Assembly (NCBI GenBank): GCA_905171695.1
Contig: LR991653.1
Location: forward strand, 586,258-650,257
Length of the DNA: 64,000 nt
Origin: Candidatus Methanoperedentaceae archaeon GB37
Lineage (GTDB): Archaea; Halobacteriota; Methanosarcinia; Methanosarcinales; EX4572-44
Direction of reading: 5' to 3'
The translations under genes and the position numbers were made by a program. Below are positions 27,410-36,016 of this stretch, in pieces (position 1 is the first letter of the stretch; the number at the start of each line of letters is the position of its first letter). Under the pieces are notes generated by a model. It saw only the letters and a program-made list of their open reading frames with translations. It ran no database searches and was not told the origin of the DNA.

Positions 27410-28653
27410 TATTCACACACTTCTCTTTCCAATTTAATAAATTTATTTTTATATTTGTAATCTTTTGATTTGTCTGCAACTGCTATACCTGCCTTAATAA
27501 GATAAGAATTAACAAATATTTTATTCTTGAGATACACGTATGCTTCAACGGTATTTTTATCTACAATGGCTCCATTATCGAACTTCAAAAAAACATCCTT
27601 TTTTAATATATAATCATTTAAATATTTAATGGCTCTCTCTTTATCGTTAACCTCTACACCTAATAATTTAACAATTAAGCCCGTATTTAATTTAATTGTT
27701 TTTTCATTTATTATATCCACGACTTTATACAGTCGACTATTTTTAAAATTGAATTTATTTGGATCAATTACAGGTCTAACGTCTTTAATCCTAGGTATGT
27801 AGTCAATCTCCTCAATCTCTACTTTCTTATCTCTCTTTATTATCTGGATATTATTTGAAAAAACTAACAGGCCTCGATTTAATCCAACTTTTTCTTCAAT
27901 TACATTCAGAAAGTTCTCATTAATTTCATATCCGATTGCATTCCTCTCTAATTCTATTGCAGTCTTTACCGTGGTCCCACTCCCCAAGAATGGATCGAGA
28001 ACAGTATCACCCACAAAAGTAAACATCTTTATACATCTTTTTGGCAATTCATCAGGAAACATCGCTTCGTGTTCAATCTGCCTTGCTCCACCGAAATACC
28101 AGTGACCATAAAAGTATTCCTTCCATTCATCCTTTGTAAGCATAGACTCTTCCTTTATCTCTTTAGGGATTTTTTCGCCCTTCCCCGGCTTCTTGAATAT
28201 CAAAATAAATTCATAATCAATCTCTACCATCCCATTTGGTGGATACGGGTATGATCCCATCACATTTGCGCCCCCAGTAGTATTCATCGTTGTTTTTTTC
28301 TGCCATATAATCGAACCCATATAATCGAACCCTATATCTTCGCATTGAGCAATAAATTCAGCATGTAACGGGATAATCTTATACCTTCCATATATTACAG
28401 ACCTTGCAAATTGATCGCCGATATTTAAGCAGAACCTCCTTCCTGGCTTTATAACTCTATAACACTCTTTCCACACCCTATACAAATCCTTCAGATATTC
28501 GTGCAAACTCTGACCGTATCCAACTTGACCTTCTACACCATAATCCTTGATATGCCAGTAAGGAGGCGAAGTAACTACAAGGTCAACACTGCCGTCCTCA
28601 ACCTCCTCCATTTTCCGACTATCACCAATGATTATCTTAGCCTCATTTACCAT
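27409..28653 (-). CDS. DNA (cytosine-N4)-type methyltransferase with C-terminal SNase-like domain
   Basis: This modification enzyme pairs with the restriction gene that overlaps its stop. The catalytic motif TSPPYW (about 29-34) and the SAM motif DPFLGSGTT (about 202-210) define a beta-class amino-methyltransferase, usually N4-cytosine. After about residue 285 there is an extra 120-residue part, with KVVDIINEKTIKLNTG, VKLLGVEV, then YVYLKNKIFVNSYLIKAGIAVAD. This follows the staphylococcal-nuclease fold, although the catalytic Arg residues are absent (VKLL for VRLL). The start ATG at 28653 with GGTGAGG upstream is preferred; an earlier ATG is at 28671. Confidence 0.88.
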   Translation of the reverse strand: MVNEAKIIIGDSRKMEEVEDGSVDLVVTSPPYWHIKDYGVEGQVGYGQSLHEYLKDLYRVWKECYRVIKPGRRFCLNIGDQFARSVIYGRYKIIPLHAEFIAQCEDIGFDYMGSIIWQKKTTMNTTGGANVMGSYPYPPNGMVEIDYEFILIFKKPGKGEKIPKEIKEESMLTKDEWKEYFYGHWYFGGARQIEHEAMFPDELPKRCIKMFTFVGDTVLDPFLGSGTTVKTAIELERNAIGYEINENFLNVIEEKVGLNRGLLVFSNNIQIIKRDKKVEIEEIDYIPRIKDVRPVIDPNKFNFKNSRLYKVVDIINEKTIKLNTGLIVKLLGVEVNDKERAIKYLNDYILKKDVFLKFDNGAIVDKNTVEAYVYLKNKIFVNSYLIKAGIAVADKSKDYKYKNKFIKLEREVCE

Positions 28654-28713
28654 TAGCCTCACCCAATACATCCTCAGCTAATAATATTTACCTAAAGGTC
28701 TTCGAGCAAGTTC

Positions 28714-28828
28714 ATATAACGTTTTGGCGGGTATGCGAAGTCCTGAGCGGAGCAACTGAGCGGAGCAAATTTGAGTGTCACCGAAGGCGGGCGTAGCCGA
28801 AGGCGGAGCCACATATCCACTGTCAGGC
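28714..28828 (-). repeat. attC-like recombination site C (degenerate)
   Basis: The outer cores are ATATAAC (28714-28720) and GTCAGGC (28822-28828), each one base off the attC consensus. The inner arms GGGTATGCG and CACATATCC match at 7 of 9 positions. The central part has GAGCGGAGCAA repeated twice and GGCGGGCGTAGCCGAAGGCGG. The left part (GGCGGGTATGCGAAG) is identical to sites A and E at the core. It follows the 106 aa membrane protein gene. Confidence 0.5.
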
Positions 28829-28902
28829 GACGGAGCCAATTTCCTATTAGTTAGGAATAAAAGCCATACATACCCAAAAAAAAATCAGAAAGAGAACTGC
28901 TA

Positions 28903-29223
28903 TCAGAGAACTGCTATCCAGATGCACCTTATATTAGTTGCTTGTAACCCGACATTGTGACCTGTATAACGGTACCAAGGATTTTTTCTTGTCCAACTGC
29001 GGAGTTCTGCATGAATTTGAGATATACTGGATTCAGCGCTAGTAATTTTTCCAGAATACCAATTCATTAATGCTCTGTGGCGAAGCCCTATAACAATCCA
29101 AAAAATGCTGAGAACTATTCCTAAACAAATAATAAGAATTCGTGCATTGATAGCGAGGTGACCCACACTAACAGCCATAACAAGTAATGTGTGAGCAACG
29201 AGAAATATATTATCCCCACTCAA
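28903..29223 (-). CDS. small membrane protein, unknown function
   Basis: The 106 residues open with two hydrophobic helices (about 5-25 and 28-46), followed by RHRALMNWYSGKI and a polar C-terminal half. The frame is open upstream with KRIEEIERLRKHEDQLILS, but without an ATG. An ATG at 29290 begins PKVEE in another frame, one base shift away. So the true N-terminus probably lies at 29290 and a frameshift may have broken it; the TTG at 29223 is the only start in frame. It sits alone between attC-like sites C and D, as a one-gene cassette. Confidence 0.5.
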   Translation of the reverse strand: MSGDNIFLVAHTLLVMAVSVGHLAINARILIICLGIVLSIFWIVIGLRHRALMNWYSGKITSAESSISQIHAELRSWTRKNPWYRYTGHNVGLQATNIRCIWIAVL

Positions 29224-29319
29224 TATTAATTGATCTTCATGTTTTCGTAATCTTTCAATCTCTTCTATTCTTTTCTTCTACCTTCGGCATACGTTCCACC
29301 TTATTTCATCGGCTCTGTC

Positions 29320-29407
29320 GCATAACGTTCCGGGCATATCTGAAGTTCCGAGCGTAGCGAGAAATTTGGACGGAGCGATAGCGAAGTCAAATATGCACCT
29401 GTTGAGT
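29320..29407 (-). repeat. attC-like recombination site D
   Basis: The cores are GCATAAC (29320-29326, one base off) and GTTGAGT (29401-29407, full match to GTTRRRY). The arms GGGCATATCTG and CAAATATGCAC pair at most positions around GCATAT/ATATGC. The centre has GAGCGTAGCGAGAAATTTGGACGGAGCGATAGCGAAG-type repeats. The tail beyond 29407 contains GTTGCCCGAAGCC, shared with the tail of site B. It follows a truncated small gene ending at 29473. Confidence 0.55.
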
Positions 29408-29472
29408 GATCCCGATACGTGCAAGGTGCGAAGCAACGATGAGTTGCCCGAAGCCTTTGGAAGCCCACCCCT

Positions 29473-29640
29473 TTAAAGCACTCGCTTCACGACTACCGTG
29501 CCATCGGCTGGTGGCTCACCAATTACTTTCTTAACTATTTCCTTAACTACCTCAGCGTTAGGAGCCTCCCATTCGCATATCCCTCCATATTCTTCATGTT
29601 CTGGCTGCGCCGATCTTCTCTGCAAGTATCTGCAATATTT
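29473..29640 (-). pseudogene. 3' part of a small unknown gene
   Basis: The frame without ATG reads EYGGICEWEAPNAEVVKE, then IVKKVIGEPPADG and ends TVVVKRVL. It looks like the coding C-terminus of a compact alpha/beta protein (NAEVVKEIVKKVIG helix), but I do not know the family. Its upstream side is cut by the 30-base repeat at 29594-29623, so the natural N-terminus seems to have been replaced. It is followed by attC-like site D. Confidence 0.4.
29594..29623 (-). repeat. 30-base direct repeat, copy 1 (displaced DHH-gene 3' end)
   Basis: These 30 bases are identical to 30355-30384, the last codons and stop of the DHH phosphoesterase gene. Reading further up from this copy (to about 29655) gives GRTIKILQILAEKIGAART, similar but not identical to the real gene end GKRRDVLERLAEKIGAART. 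So this copy belongs to a second, diverged version of that C-terminus. Confidence 0.85.
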
Positions 29641-29653
29641 TTATTGTCCTGCC

Positions 29654-30358
29654 TTAACCGTTTACTATCCTAATTTTATCTTTTTCAAACATTACTTCCG
29701 CTTTTACAGGTTCAGCATTGTCAGATGTGATTAGAACTTCACATTGCTCTTGATCATCAAGTGATTTAATACCTGCATCCTCTATATCAAACTGGATGGT
29801 ATTTTCATCGGAGGCAAATCTTTGCGGAACATTTTTTTGGATTCCTCCTTTTGTAATAGCTTCATATGTTTTAGGTCCCTTTTTGTAGTAAGCACAAAAA
29901 TTTAATCTCTCTTCATCTTTTACGCTTATTGTTGCATTAGGCCGCTCTGTAGGAATTGTCCAGCAAACACGCTCTTTGCTTTCCCCTATGACTATCCATC
30001 CTTTACAATTTTTTGCTGCACTTCTCCCAATATTTTCAACCACGATTCTATTAGCAGAATACTCCCAATTACCAGTTTTCTCAATGATGAGTCCGTATGT
30101 TTTTTGCTTTATCGGAATACTTTTTTCCTCTACTTCTTCCTTTATTTTAAGAACTGGCTGTTTGAAAATGTACCACAAATACTTTATAGGAATTGAAAAA
30201 AGAAGACCGCCTATTGCTGTAAATATTGGTGTTACCTTATCTAACCCAAAAACCCAATAAGGTAGTGCAAAAAAGGAAACACTGATAACTATACTCCCTA
30301 CCACTACTCCTTTATATCTTGATAGTTTTCTCATGGTGATAGTTCTCTGTTCTATCAT
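29654..30358 (-). CDS. membrane-anchored protein of unknown function
   Basis: The 234 residues have two hydrophobic helices near the N-terminus (about 18-38 and 42-60) and then a soluble domain of about 170 residues, mostly beta-rich (RIVVENIGRSAAKNCKGWIVIG and following). No catalytic motif is seen. The ATG overlaps the DHH gene stop (ATGA), as in an operon, but the gene is flanked by two copies of the DHH gene 3' end, so it was probably inserted there. Its codon use is AT-richer than the DHH gene. Confidence 0.6.
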   Translation of the reverse strand: MIEQRTITMRKLSRYKGVVVGSIVISVSFFALPYWVFGLDKVTPIFTAIGGLLFSIPIKYLWYIFKQPVLKIKEEVEEKSIPIKQKTYGLIIEKTGNWEYSANRIVVENIGRSAAKNCKGWIVIGESKERVCWTIPTERPNATISVKDEERLNFCAYYKKGPKTYEAITKGGIQKNVPQRFASDENTIQFDIEDAGIKSLDDQEQCEVLITSDNAEPVKAEVMFEKDKIRIVNG

Positions 30359-30384
30359 GTTCTGGCTGCGCCGATCTTCTCTGC
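30355..30384 (-). repeat. 30-base direct repeat, copy 2 (3' end of the DHH gene)
   Basis: This is the copy within the DHH phosphoesterase gene, including its TGA. Together with 29594-29623 it brackets the 234 aa membrane protein gene, as att sites bracket an integrated element. Confidence 0.85.
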
Positions 30385-32457
30385 CAGTCTTTCGAGTACG
30401 TCTCTTCTTTTGCCTTCGACGAACTTGATGCTTCCAACTACGAGATGTCCTCCGCCGGTAACACCTGCGCCCACAATCTCGTCTCTCAGTTCTCGCACCA
30501 TCTCAGGTATGTTCAGGAGGACGCCTTTGCTTCGGATCACTGCGAAGTCTGGTCCGTATCCTATGGTGACGATAGGTCTTCCTTCGTGCTCTTTGCAGTA
30601 GTGGTCATGTATCTCGCCACTGGTCTTGCCTGGTGGTGGGAATGTGAATTTGTGGGCGTACTTTTCAACGTCGATCACGTTTAAGAGTACCCCGTTTGGG
30701 AGTGTTATCGATCGTACGTTCGGGAGGGTCGCTCTCAGTTGTTCTTCGATTGCAGTTCTGGCTTGTTTAGAGAGAATTTCTATTATTCTGCGGTGTCTGT
30801 TCGGGTTTCCAAGGTTCAGTATATCGTTTATAATGCCTCTGCCGTCGCTGAAGCGCTGCCAGTATGATTCATAGTCGAGTGCGAGTGCGATCTCAGTGAG
30901 CTCTTCTCGGGTGTATCTCTCGGCTACGAGTTCTATGTAGGCATCTGCTTCTGGTGCTTCTGATCGATCGCCGACAGCCGAGATGGCTGGAAAGTGAAGG
31001 ATCTCCTCTCCAACCTCTGGGCGTATCATCCGTGCTATCTCGAAGCCGAGCATTCCTGTTGTGATGCCGAAGTCTCCGCCTGCGTGAGCCGGGTTCACAT
31101 GGGCGAGGAGGTATTGATCAACCACTTCGTCTGGGTGATGATGGTCAACTACGATCACATCAAGCCCGTATGCCTCTGCCTGGAGAAGGGCTGGTACATC
31201 TTCTTCTGTTGATCCGTTGTCCATCAGCAGTATGAGCGGTAGTTTCTGGCCGAATCGCGCAGCATCTTCGAGTGCGAAGGTAAGATCCTTTGTGATATCC
31301 TGTATTTCATAGAAGGGCGCCTTTGAGGGTGAGCGTTTGAAGAAATGATACTCTGCGTCGTTGCCGCCGACCTCGCGTATCAGTGGGAGTATTGCGCGTT
31401 CGATTGCTACTGCAGAGGTGATGCCGTCGGCATCGGCATGGTGCCTGATGATGATCGGGCGGGATGTGAGCACTGCGTACTTTATCTCTTCTGCAACTTT
31501 AAGCATTGCAGGTCGGAGTTTTTCGAGGATCTGACTCTTGACGAGGAATTCCTGGTTCACAGGTTCTGCTCTTCTCCGTATACTCGCATCGATCTCCTTT
31601 TTTATCTCTCTTGCACTGCTCCCGTGGAGCTGGTTGATCTCCATCACCTCGATCTGGATCTCGCCGTTCCTGAGATTGACCTCACCTATGACCTCCACGA
31701 TCATCTCGCTCTCGATCTCAGGGTACGCCCGCTCGCCAGCCCTCTCGAACGCGGCAGAGTGAACCATTCCAAACTCGTCGCTGATGGTGAAGATCGTTGG
31801 ACCTCCGGTCTGCTTCACCTGTATCACCTCGCCAGAGACCATGACCTGTTTTCCTACAAAATCAGAGATTTCATCGGTTCTACGGCGTGGCAATTTCTTC
31901 TTGACCTCGATGAGACGATGATCCGAGACTGATACGGGTGCAAGCTCGATATTACCGTTTGGCTGGATCTTGCATACCTTGACGAATATCTTATCTCCGC
32001 TCTTGAGGCTCTGCTTGAGCTTGCTTGAGTGCAGAAGTCCCTTGACGCTACTATTCAGCTGGACAAAAGCGCCAAAGTTCACAACATCTCCAACAACTCC
32101 CTCGTACGTCTTCTCAGCCTCAAGATCTGAGATGTCGCACGCAGGTCTGAGCTTCCATACAATAGGCTTCTCTCTACATGACTCGCAGATCTCAGACGTG
32201 GAGATCCCACCACAGATTCTGCACTCCATCAAGAGACCAGTGCCGTCACATACCTCACACTTCTTCTTGATTACGATCTTGCCCTTACCACCACAACTCC
32301 TGCAGGTCGCATCCCCTGCGATAATCTCTGCAAGATCTTCCTCTCTCAGGCTTGTAAGATTAACACTCTTCACTCTTCCGCTTCCATGACACTCAGGACA
32401 GGTCTTCTCGTCTTCAACGACCACACCGCTGCCCATGCACCTCTTGCATTCGCCCAT
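30355..32457 (-). CDS. DHH-family phosphoesterase (RecJ-like) with zinc-finger and S1/OB domains
   Basis: The 700 residues combine a DnaJ-type zinc-finger region of four CxxC repeats (about 4-95), an S1 RNA-binding domain (about 115-175, with VVGDVVNFGAFVQL), a second OB-fold (about 195-275) and a DHH/DHHA1 catalytic part. That part has HHADADG (motif I, about 340), MDNGSTEED, VVDHHHPDE (motif III) and the GGGHLVVGSIKF end. This architecture is typical of euryarchaeal RecJ-like single-strand nucleases or phosphodiesterases acting on DNA or RNA; the exact substrate is not known. The C-terminus is duplicated downstream (see repeats). Confidence 0.9.
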   Translation of the reverse strand: MGECKRCMGSGVVVEDEKTCPECHGSGRVKSVNLTSLREEDLAEIIAGDATCRSCGGKGKIVIKKKCEVCDGTGLLMECRICGGISTSEICESCREKPIVWKLRPACDISDLEAEKTYEGVVGDVVNFGAFVQLNSSVKGLLHSSKLKQSLKSGDKIFVKVCKIQPNGNIELAPVSVSDHRLIEVKKKLPRRRTDEISDFVGKQVMVSGEVIQVKQTGGPTIFTISDEFGMVHSAAFERAGERAYPEIESEMIVEVIGEVNLRNGEIQIEVMEINQLHGSSAREIKKEIDASIRRRAEPVNQEFLVKSQILEKLRPAMLKVAEEIKYAVLTSRPIIIRHHADADGITSAVAIERAILPLIREVGGNDAEYHFFKRSPSKAPFYEIQDITKDLTFALEDAARFGQKLPLILLMDNGSTEEDVPALLQAEAYGLDVIVVDHHHPDEVVDQYLLAHVNPAHAGGDFGITTGMLGFEIARMIRPEVGEEILHFPAISAVGDRSEAPEADAYIELVAERYTREELTEIALALDYESYWQRFSDGRGIINDILNLGNPNRHRRIIEILSKQARTAIEEQLRATLPNVRSITLPNGVLLNVIDVEKYAHKFTFPPPGKTSGEIHDHYCKEHEGRPIVTIGYGPDFAVIRSKGVLLNIPEMVRELRDEIVGAGVTGGGHLVVGSIKFVEGKRRDVLERLAEKIGAART

Positions 32458-32647
32458 CAGAACAGGTACTATGATTCAGGCACAGATAAACCTTCACATA
32501 AACCTTCACATCGAATTTTCATTGATCTAATCAGAATATCCTTTCAGTATTGCTCGTGCGCCTCTTGGTGTTGATACTCGGCAGAATGTATAAATAATAG
32601 TATGGGCTTATGAATGGCGTGGCGTATAGAAGAGAGGAGATGGAGCC

Positions 32648-34489
32648 TTGAGGGATATCTCTGGTGCTAGTTGGGTTGCCAGTCCTGAGTTAATCAGATT
32701 TTGTGATAGCGTGGAGAAGAATGGGTCGCTTTTTGAGAGGGAGATGCGTAAGCTCTCAATTCCTGTGATCGATCTTTTCTTGGAGGAAGGGAGGATTGTT
32801 CCGGCCAGTTTTGAGTTCTCTGGAGAGAATTTGGATGCAGCAGAGGATGTGAGTAGGATTCTCAAGGCATTTCCAAATCTGTATTCGGCGACCGGGTGTA
32901 GAGTGCTGAAAGCCTCTGGTAGAGATCGGCCGGTTGTTACTGGTAGGCGTGTGGCGGTTATCTTCTCTGGTGGGCCAGCTGCCGGTGGGCATAATGTGCT
33001 GGTTGGATTGAAGATGGTGCTTGGTGTGGATAATACGCTTCTGGGTGTGCGGAATGGACCAAAGGGTCTCCTTGCAGGGGAGTTGTTCGAGATAAGGGAG
33101 TCAGATTTAGCTCAAATCATTAACACGGGTGGGTTTGCTTTCATGGGAACTGATCGTACCAAGATCAAGACGAAGGATCAGTTTGAGCAGGTTGAGGCGG
33201 TCTGTCGTGATCAGCGGATAGACTGTCTGGTGATCGTGGGTGGTGATGATTCCAATACAAATGCTGCGGTCTTAGCCGAGCATCTCTTTCAGAACGTGCA
33301 TAGTGATGGTCGGGGCGTGCAGGTGCTTGGGGTGCCAAAGACGATCGATGGTGATCTGCAGGTTGGTGACCTGCTACCGATCTCTTTCGGTTTTGATACT
33401 GCTACCAAGACCTATTCGGAGATGGTTGGCAATATTCTTCAGGACACGCTCTCTTCACGTAAATATTGGCACTTTGTCAAGCTTATGGGTCGTAGTGCCA
33501 CTCACGTGGGGCTGGAGGTTGCATTGCAGACGAGGCCTACAGTAGCCTTCATCTCTGAAGAGATTGCTGAGAAACGGCTCTCTCTCTCGCAGATCGTGGA
33601 TACTATCTGCAGGGCAGTAGCGAGGCGGGCTGCTCGTGACATGAACTATGGCGTGGTGCTGATTCCGGAGGGGTTGATCGAGTTTATTCCTGAGATGAAG
33701 ACGCTTATCAGCGAACTTAACGAGGTCATTGCCTCCTCGTCAGAATTATTACTTGATCTGGATACCATAGCGGAGAAAAAAGAGTTTATCCTTGGGAGAA
33801 TATCAGAGGACTCAGCGAAGCTGATGGCATCTCTACCTGACGAGTTTGAAGATATGCTTCTTCTGGATCGTGATTCTCACGGCAATCTCAAGGTCTCCCA
33901 GATTCCAACAGAGAAGCTCTTGATTGAGATGGTAAGTGCTCGTCTGCGCGAGATGGAAGCCAATCCTGATCTGTTCATCGGAGAGGGGGACGATCGGATA
34001 AACCTCACTCCTGAAGAGGTTAAACGTTTTGTAGAGTCAAAATTTGCCACCAACAGTCACTTTTTTGGATATGAGGGACGCTGCGGTGCGCCCACACGAT
34101 TTGATGCAGCGTATACATTTAATCTTGGACTTCTCGTTGGATCTCTGGCTTTGGCTGGGAAGACCGGGTATATAGCGGCGATTAATGCACTTGATCGTGG
34201 CGGGCAGGCGCTTGCCATTCCACTTGTTGGACTGATCCACATGGAACATCGTCAGGGAAAGGATGAGTTCGTCATCGAAAAGACGATGGTGAAGATGGAT
34301 TCACCAGCTTTCAAATTCTTCATCGAGAACCGCGAACGCTGGGCAACCGAGGACTGCTCTGCATCACCTGGACCGCGCCAGCTCTGGGGACCGGTCTCGT
34401 CCCAGCTACCGATGCTGATCGCCTTTAATCAGGGATATAACAGTTTGGAATTTGACCTAGGTGAAGAGAGAAAGATAATATCAGATTAG
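32648..34489 (+). CDS. pfp: diphosphate-dependent 6-phosphofructokinase (long type)
   Basis: The enzyme interconverts fructose 6-phosphate and fructose 1,6-bisphosphate with PPi as phosphoryl donor. Of the 613 residues, IFSGGPAAGGHN (about 104), VGGDDSNTNA (about 199) and PKTIDGD (about 231) form the active site, with MGRSATHVGLE (about 280) following. The Asp in GGDD, where ATP-using enzymes have GGDG, indicates PPi use. The size fits the long bacterial/plant-beta group, not the short archaeal type. The start TTG at 32648 has GAGAGGAG 7 bases upstream. In an archaeon this gene is probably of bacterial origin. Confidence 0.93.
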   Translation: MRDISGASWVASPELIRFCDSVEKNGSLFEREMRKLSIPVIDLFLEEGRIVPASFEFSGENLDAAEDVSRILKAFPNLYSATGCRVLKASGRDRPVVTGRRVAVIFSGGPAAGGHNVLVGLKMVLGVDNTLLGVRNGPKGLLAGELFEIRESDLAQIINTGGFAFMGTDRTKIKTKDQFEQVEAVCRDQRIDCLVIVGGDDSNTNAAVLAEHLFQNVHSDGRGVQVLGVPKTIDGDLQVGDLLPISFGFDTATKTYSEMVGNILQDTLSSRKYWHFVKLMGRSATHVGLEVALQTRPTVAFISEEIAEKRLSLSQIVDTICRAVARRAARDMNYGVVLIPEGLIEFIPEMKTLISELNEVIASSSELLLDLDTIAEKKEFILGRISEDSAKLMASLPDEFEDMLLLDRDSHGNLKVSQIPTEKLLIEMVSARLREMEANPDLFIGEGDDRINLTPEEVKRFVESKFATNSHFFGYEGRCGAPTRFDAAYTFNLGLLVGSLALAGKTGYIAAINALDRGGQALAIPLVGLIHMEHRQGKDEFVIEKTMVKMDSPAFKFFIENRERWATEDCSASPGPRQLWGPVSSQLPMLIAFNQGYNSLEFDLGEERKIISD

Positions 34490-34560
34490 AAACGTAAAAA
34501 CGTAACTCTTAACAAATTAGCACGTTAGAATTAGGACAAAATTATTTCACTCTATTAATC

Positions 34561-34590
34561 ACTCTGGCTGCAAGCAGCTTGTGCCAGAGT
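34561..34590 (+). other. long hairpin downstream of pfp
   Basis: The arms ACTCTGGC and GCCAGAGT (34561-34568, 34583-34590) enclose a further CAAG-CAG-CTTG stem, giving 12 pairs in 30 bases with one small internal bulge. No T run follows directly. The rest of the 380-base gap 34490-34870 shows nothing but the TATA box near its end. Confidence 0.55.
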
Positions 34591-34844
34591 CTGATAGCAA
34601 AGAGAGGAGAGCTGTATCCTTTCTATTCTCTCTTCTATCTGGCCAACCATCCAGATCTTCTTTTATCTGCAGAAAAACCTGAAAATGATAGGAAATAAAA
34701 GAGCACAGAAAGTGTGAATGGACTTTGCAGCCGAGATAAATCAGTTCTCAGTTAAAATTAGCTGGAAGTGTGGTGTAAATCAAAGTTCTCCGAGGAATCT
34801 TGTTCCAAAACCCTTTGAATACCATATGTTAAATATGGCGATTG

Positions 34845-34851
34845 TTTATAC
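34845..34851 (+). promoter_or_regulatory. TATA box of the flavoprotein gene
   Basis: TTTATAC is centred 23 bases before the ATG at 34871, which supports that leaderless start over earlier in-frame ATGs. Confidence 0.5.
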
Positions 34852-34870
34852 GGTCCCTGAGATGTTCTCG

Positions 34871-35935
34871 ATGGATTATGATTTGATAGTGGTTGGGGCT
34901 GGTCCTGCGGGGTCTATCACTGCGACTGTGGTGGCTCAGGCTGGTTATCGTGTGCTGGTGCTGGAGAGGGATTTCTCGTGCAGGTCTCCTTGTGCAGGGT
35001 ATCTCAGCAGTACCATTAACCTTGAATTGCCTGAGAGTTGTATTATTCAGTCAAAAATAAGGAAAATGCGTACGTATTTACCGGATTTGTCCTTTCATGA
35101 CTCTCAATTGAATGGTTTTGTGGTTGATAGACCGTCGTTTGATGCTGCACTTGCGAGGGTGGCGAAGGATGCAGGTGCATATATCAAGTGGGGATCTCCT
35201 CTGATCGATTTGGTTCCGGGTGGTGTCAGGTTTCGTGGCGGCAAGGCTTCTGCGAGTGTTATCGTCGGTGCGGATGGTGTATCTTCAAGGGTTGTGTCAC
35301 TCTTGGGGTGGGAGAGGCAGAGAACTCTCTCGTGTGCCCAGTATCATCTGAAGGGTGTTGATCTCCTGCGAGAAGCCTGCGAGATATTCTTTGATGCGGA
35401 TTATGCGCCAGGTGGATATGTATGGGTCTATCCGACAGGTGAAGAGAGTGCGAAGGTGGGTCTTGGAATCCTTGGAGATGAGGGAGATACCGGTGGAGGC
35501 GGAGGCTTGCGGTCTCCACGGGAGTATCTGGATGCGTTCATCAGTGAGTCGTTTATGGCAGAACGGTTTTGTGGGGAGCGGATTGAGTATGTAAGAGGCT
35601 TCCTCCCGGTGGGCGGGCTTCGAAGAGAGTTGTGCCGTGGGAATCTCTTGCTTGTAGGTGATAGTGCGGGTATGGCAGATCCGATCACGGGTGCAGGCAT
35701 CAACAATGCACTGCTTGCAGGGAAGATAGCAGGAAGAACGATAATCGACGCCCTTGAAAACGATGATGTAGCAATGCTTGAGCGTTATGAGCGTGAAGTC
35801 AAGAGGTTGCTTGGAAGACCACTGGCAAGATCGCTTGAAAAGAGGAAGAAGATGGATAGATACTGTACTGCAAACGAGTCGTTACAGAGACACCTGCCCG
35901 AGTTATGGGTAACTTTCAGGGAGTACTGGCGATAA
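34871..35935 (+). CDS. geranylgeranyl reductase family FAD-dependent oxidoreductase
   Basis: This flavoprotein belongs to the group that saturates isoprenoid chains of archaeal lipids or quinones. It starts with the FAD-binding DYDLIVVGAGPAGS (about 2-15), and has SPCAGYLS (the family Cys-containing segment), IVGADGVSSRV (about 177) and the second FAD motif LLVGDSAGMADPITGAGINNA (about 266). The chosen start gives about 354 residues, normal for the family. The exact substrate (archaeol precursor or a quinone) is not determinable. It is alone on its strand before ccdA. Confidence 0.88.
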   Translation: MDYDLIVVGAGPAGSITATVVAQAGYRVLVLERDFSCRSPCAGYLSSTINLELPESCIIQSKIRKMRTYLPDLSFHDSQLNGFVVDRPSFDAALARVAKDAGAYIKWGSPLIDLVPGGVRFRGGKASASVIVGADGVSSRVVSLLGWERQRTLSCAQYHLKGVDLLREACEIFFDADYAPGGYVWVYPTGEESAKVGLGILGDEGDTGGGGGLRSPREYLDAFISESFMAERFCGERIEYVRGFLPVGGLRRELCRGNLLLVGDSAGMADPITGAGINNALLAGKIAGRTIIDALENDDVAMLERYEREVKRLLGRPLARSLEKRKKMDRYCTANESLQRHLPELWVTFREYWR

Positions 35936-36016
35936 AGTTATGACTGAAAACACTTAAAATAAAACGCTTAAAATATACAACTGAAAAGTCAATCTCAGAA
36001 ATTTGGTGTTTTGTGT

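Noticed and set aside
20856..30358. A single integrated virus or plasmid
   Set aside because: No capsid, portal, replication or conjugation genes are seen, and core genes (speB, eIF5A) lie within the stretch. Separate insertions and cassettes explain it better.
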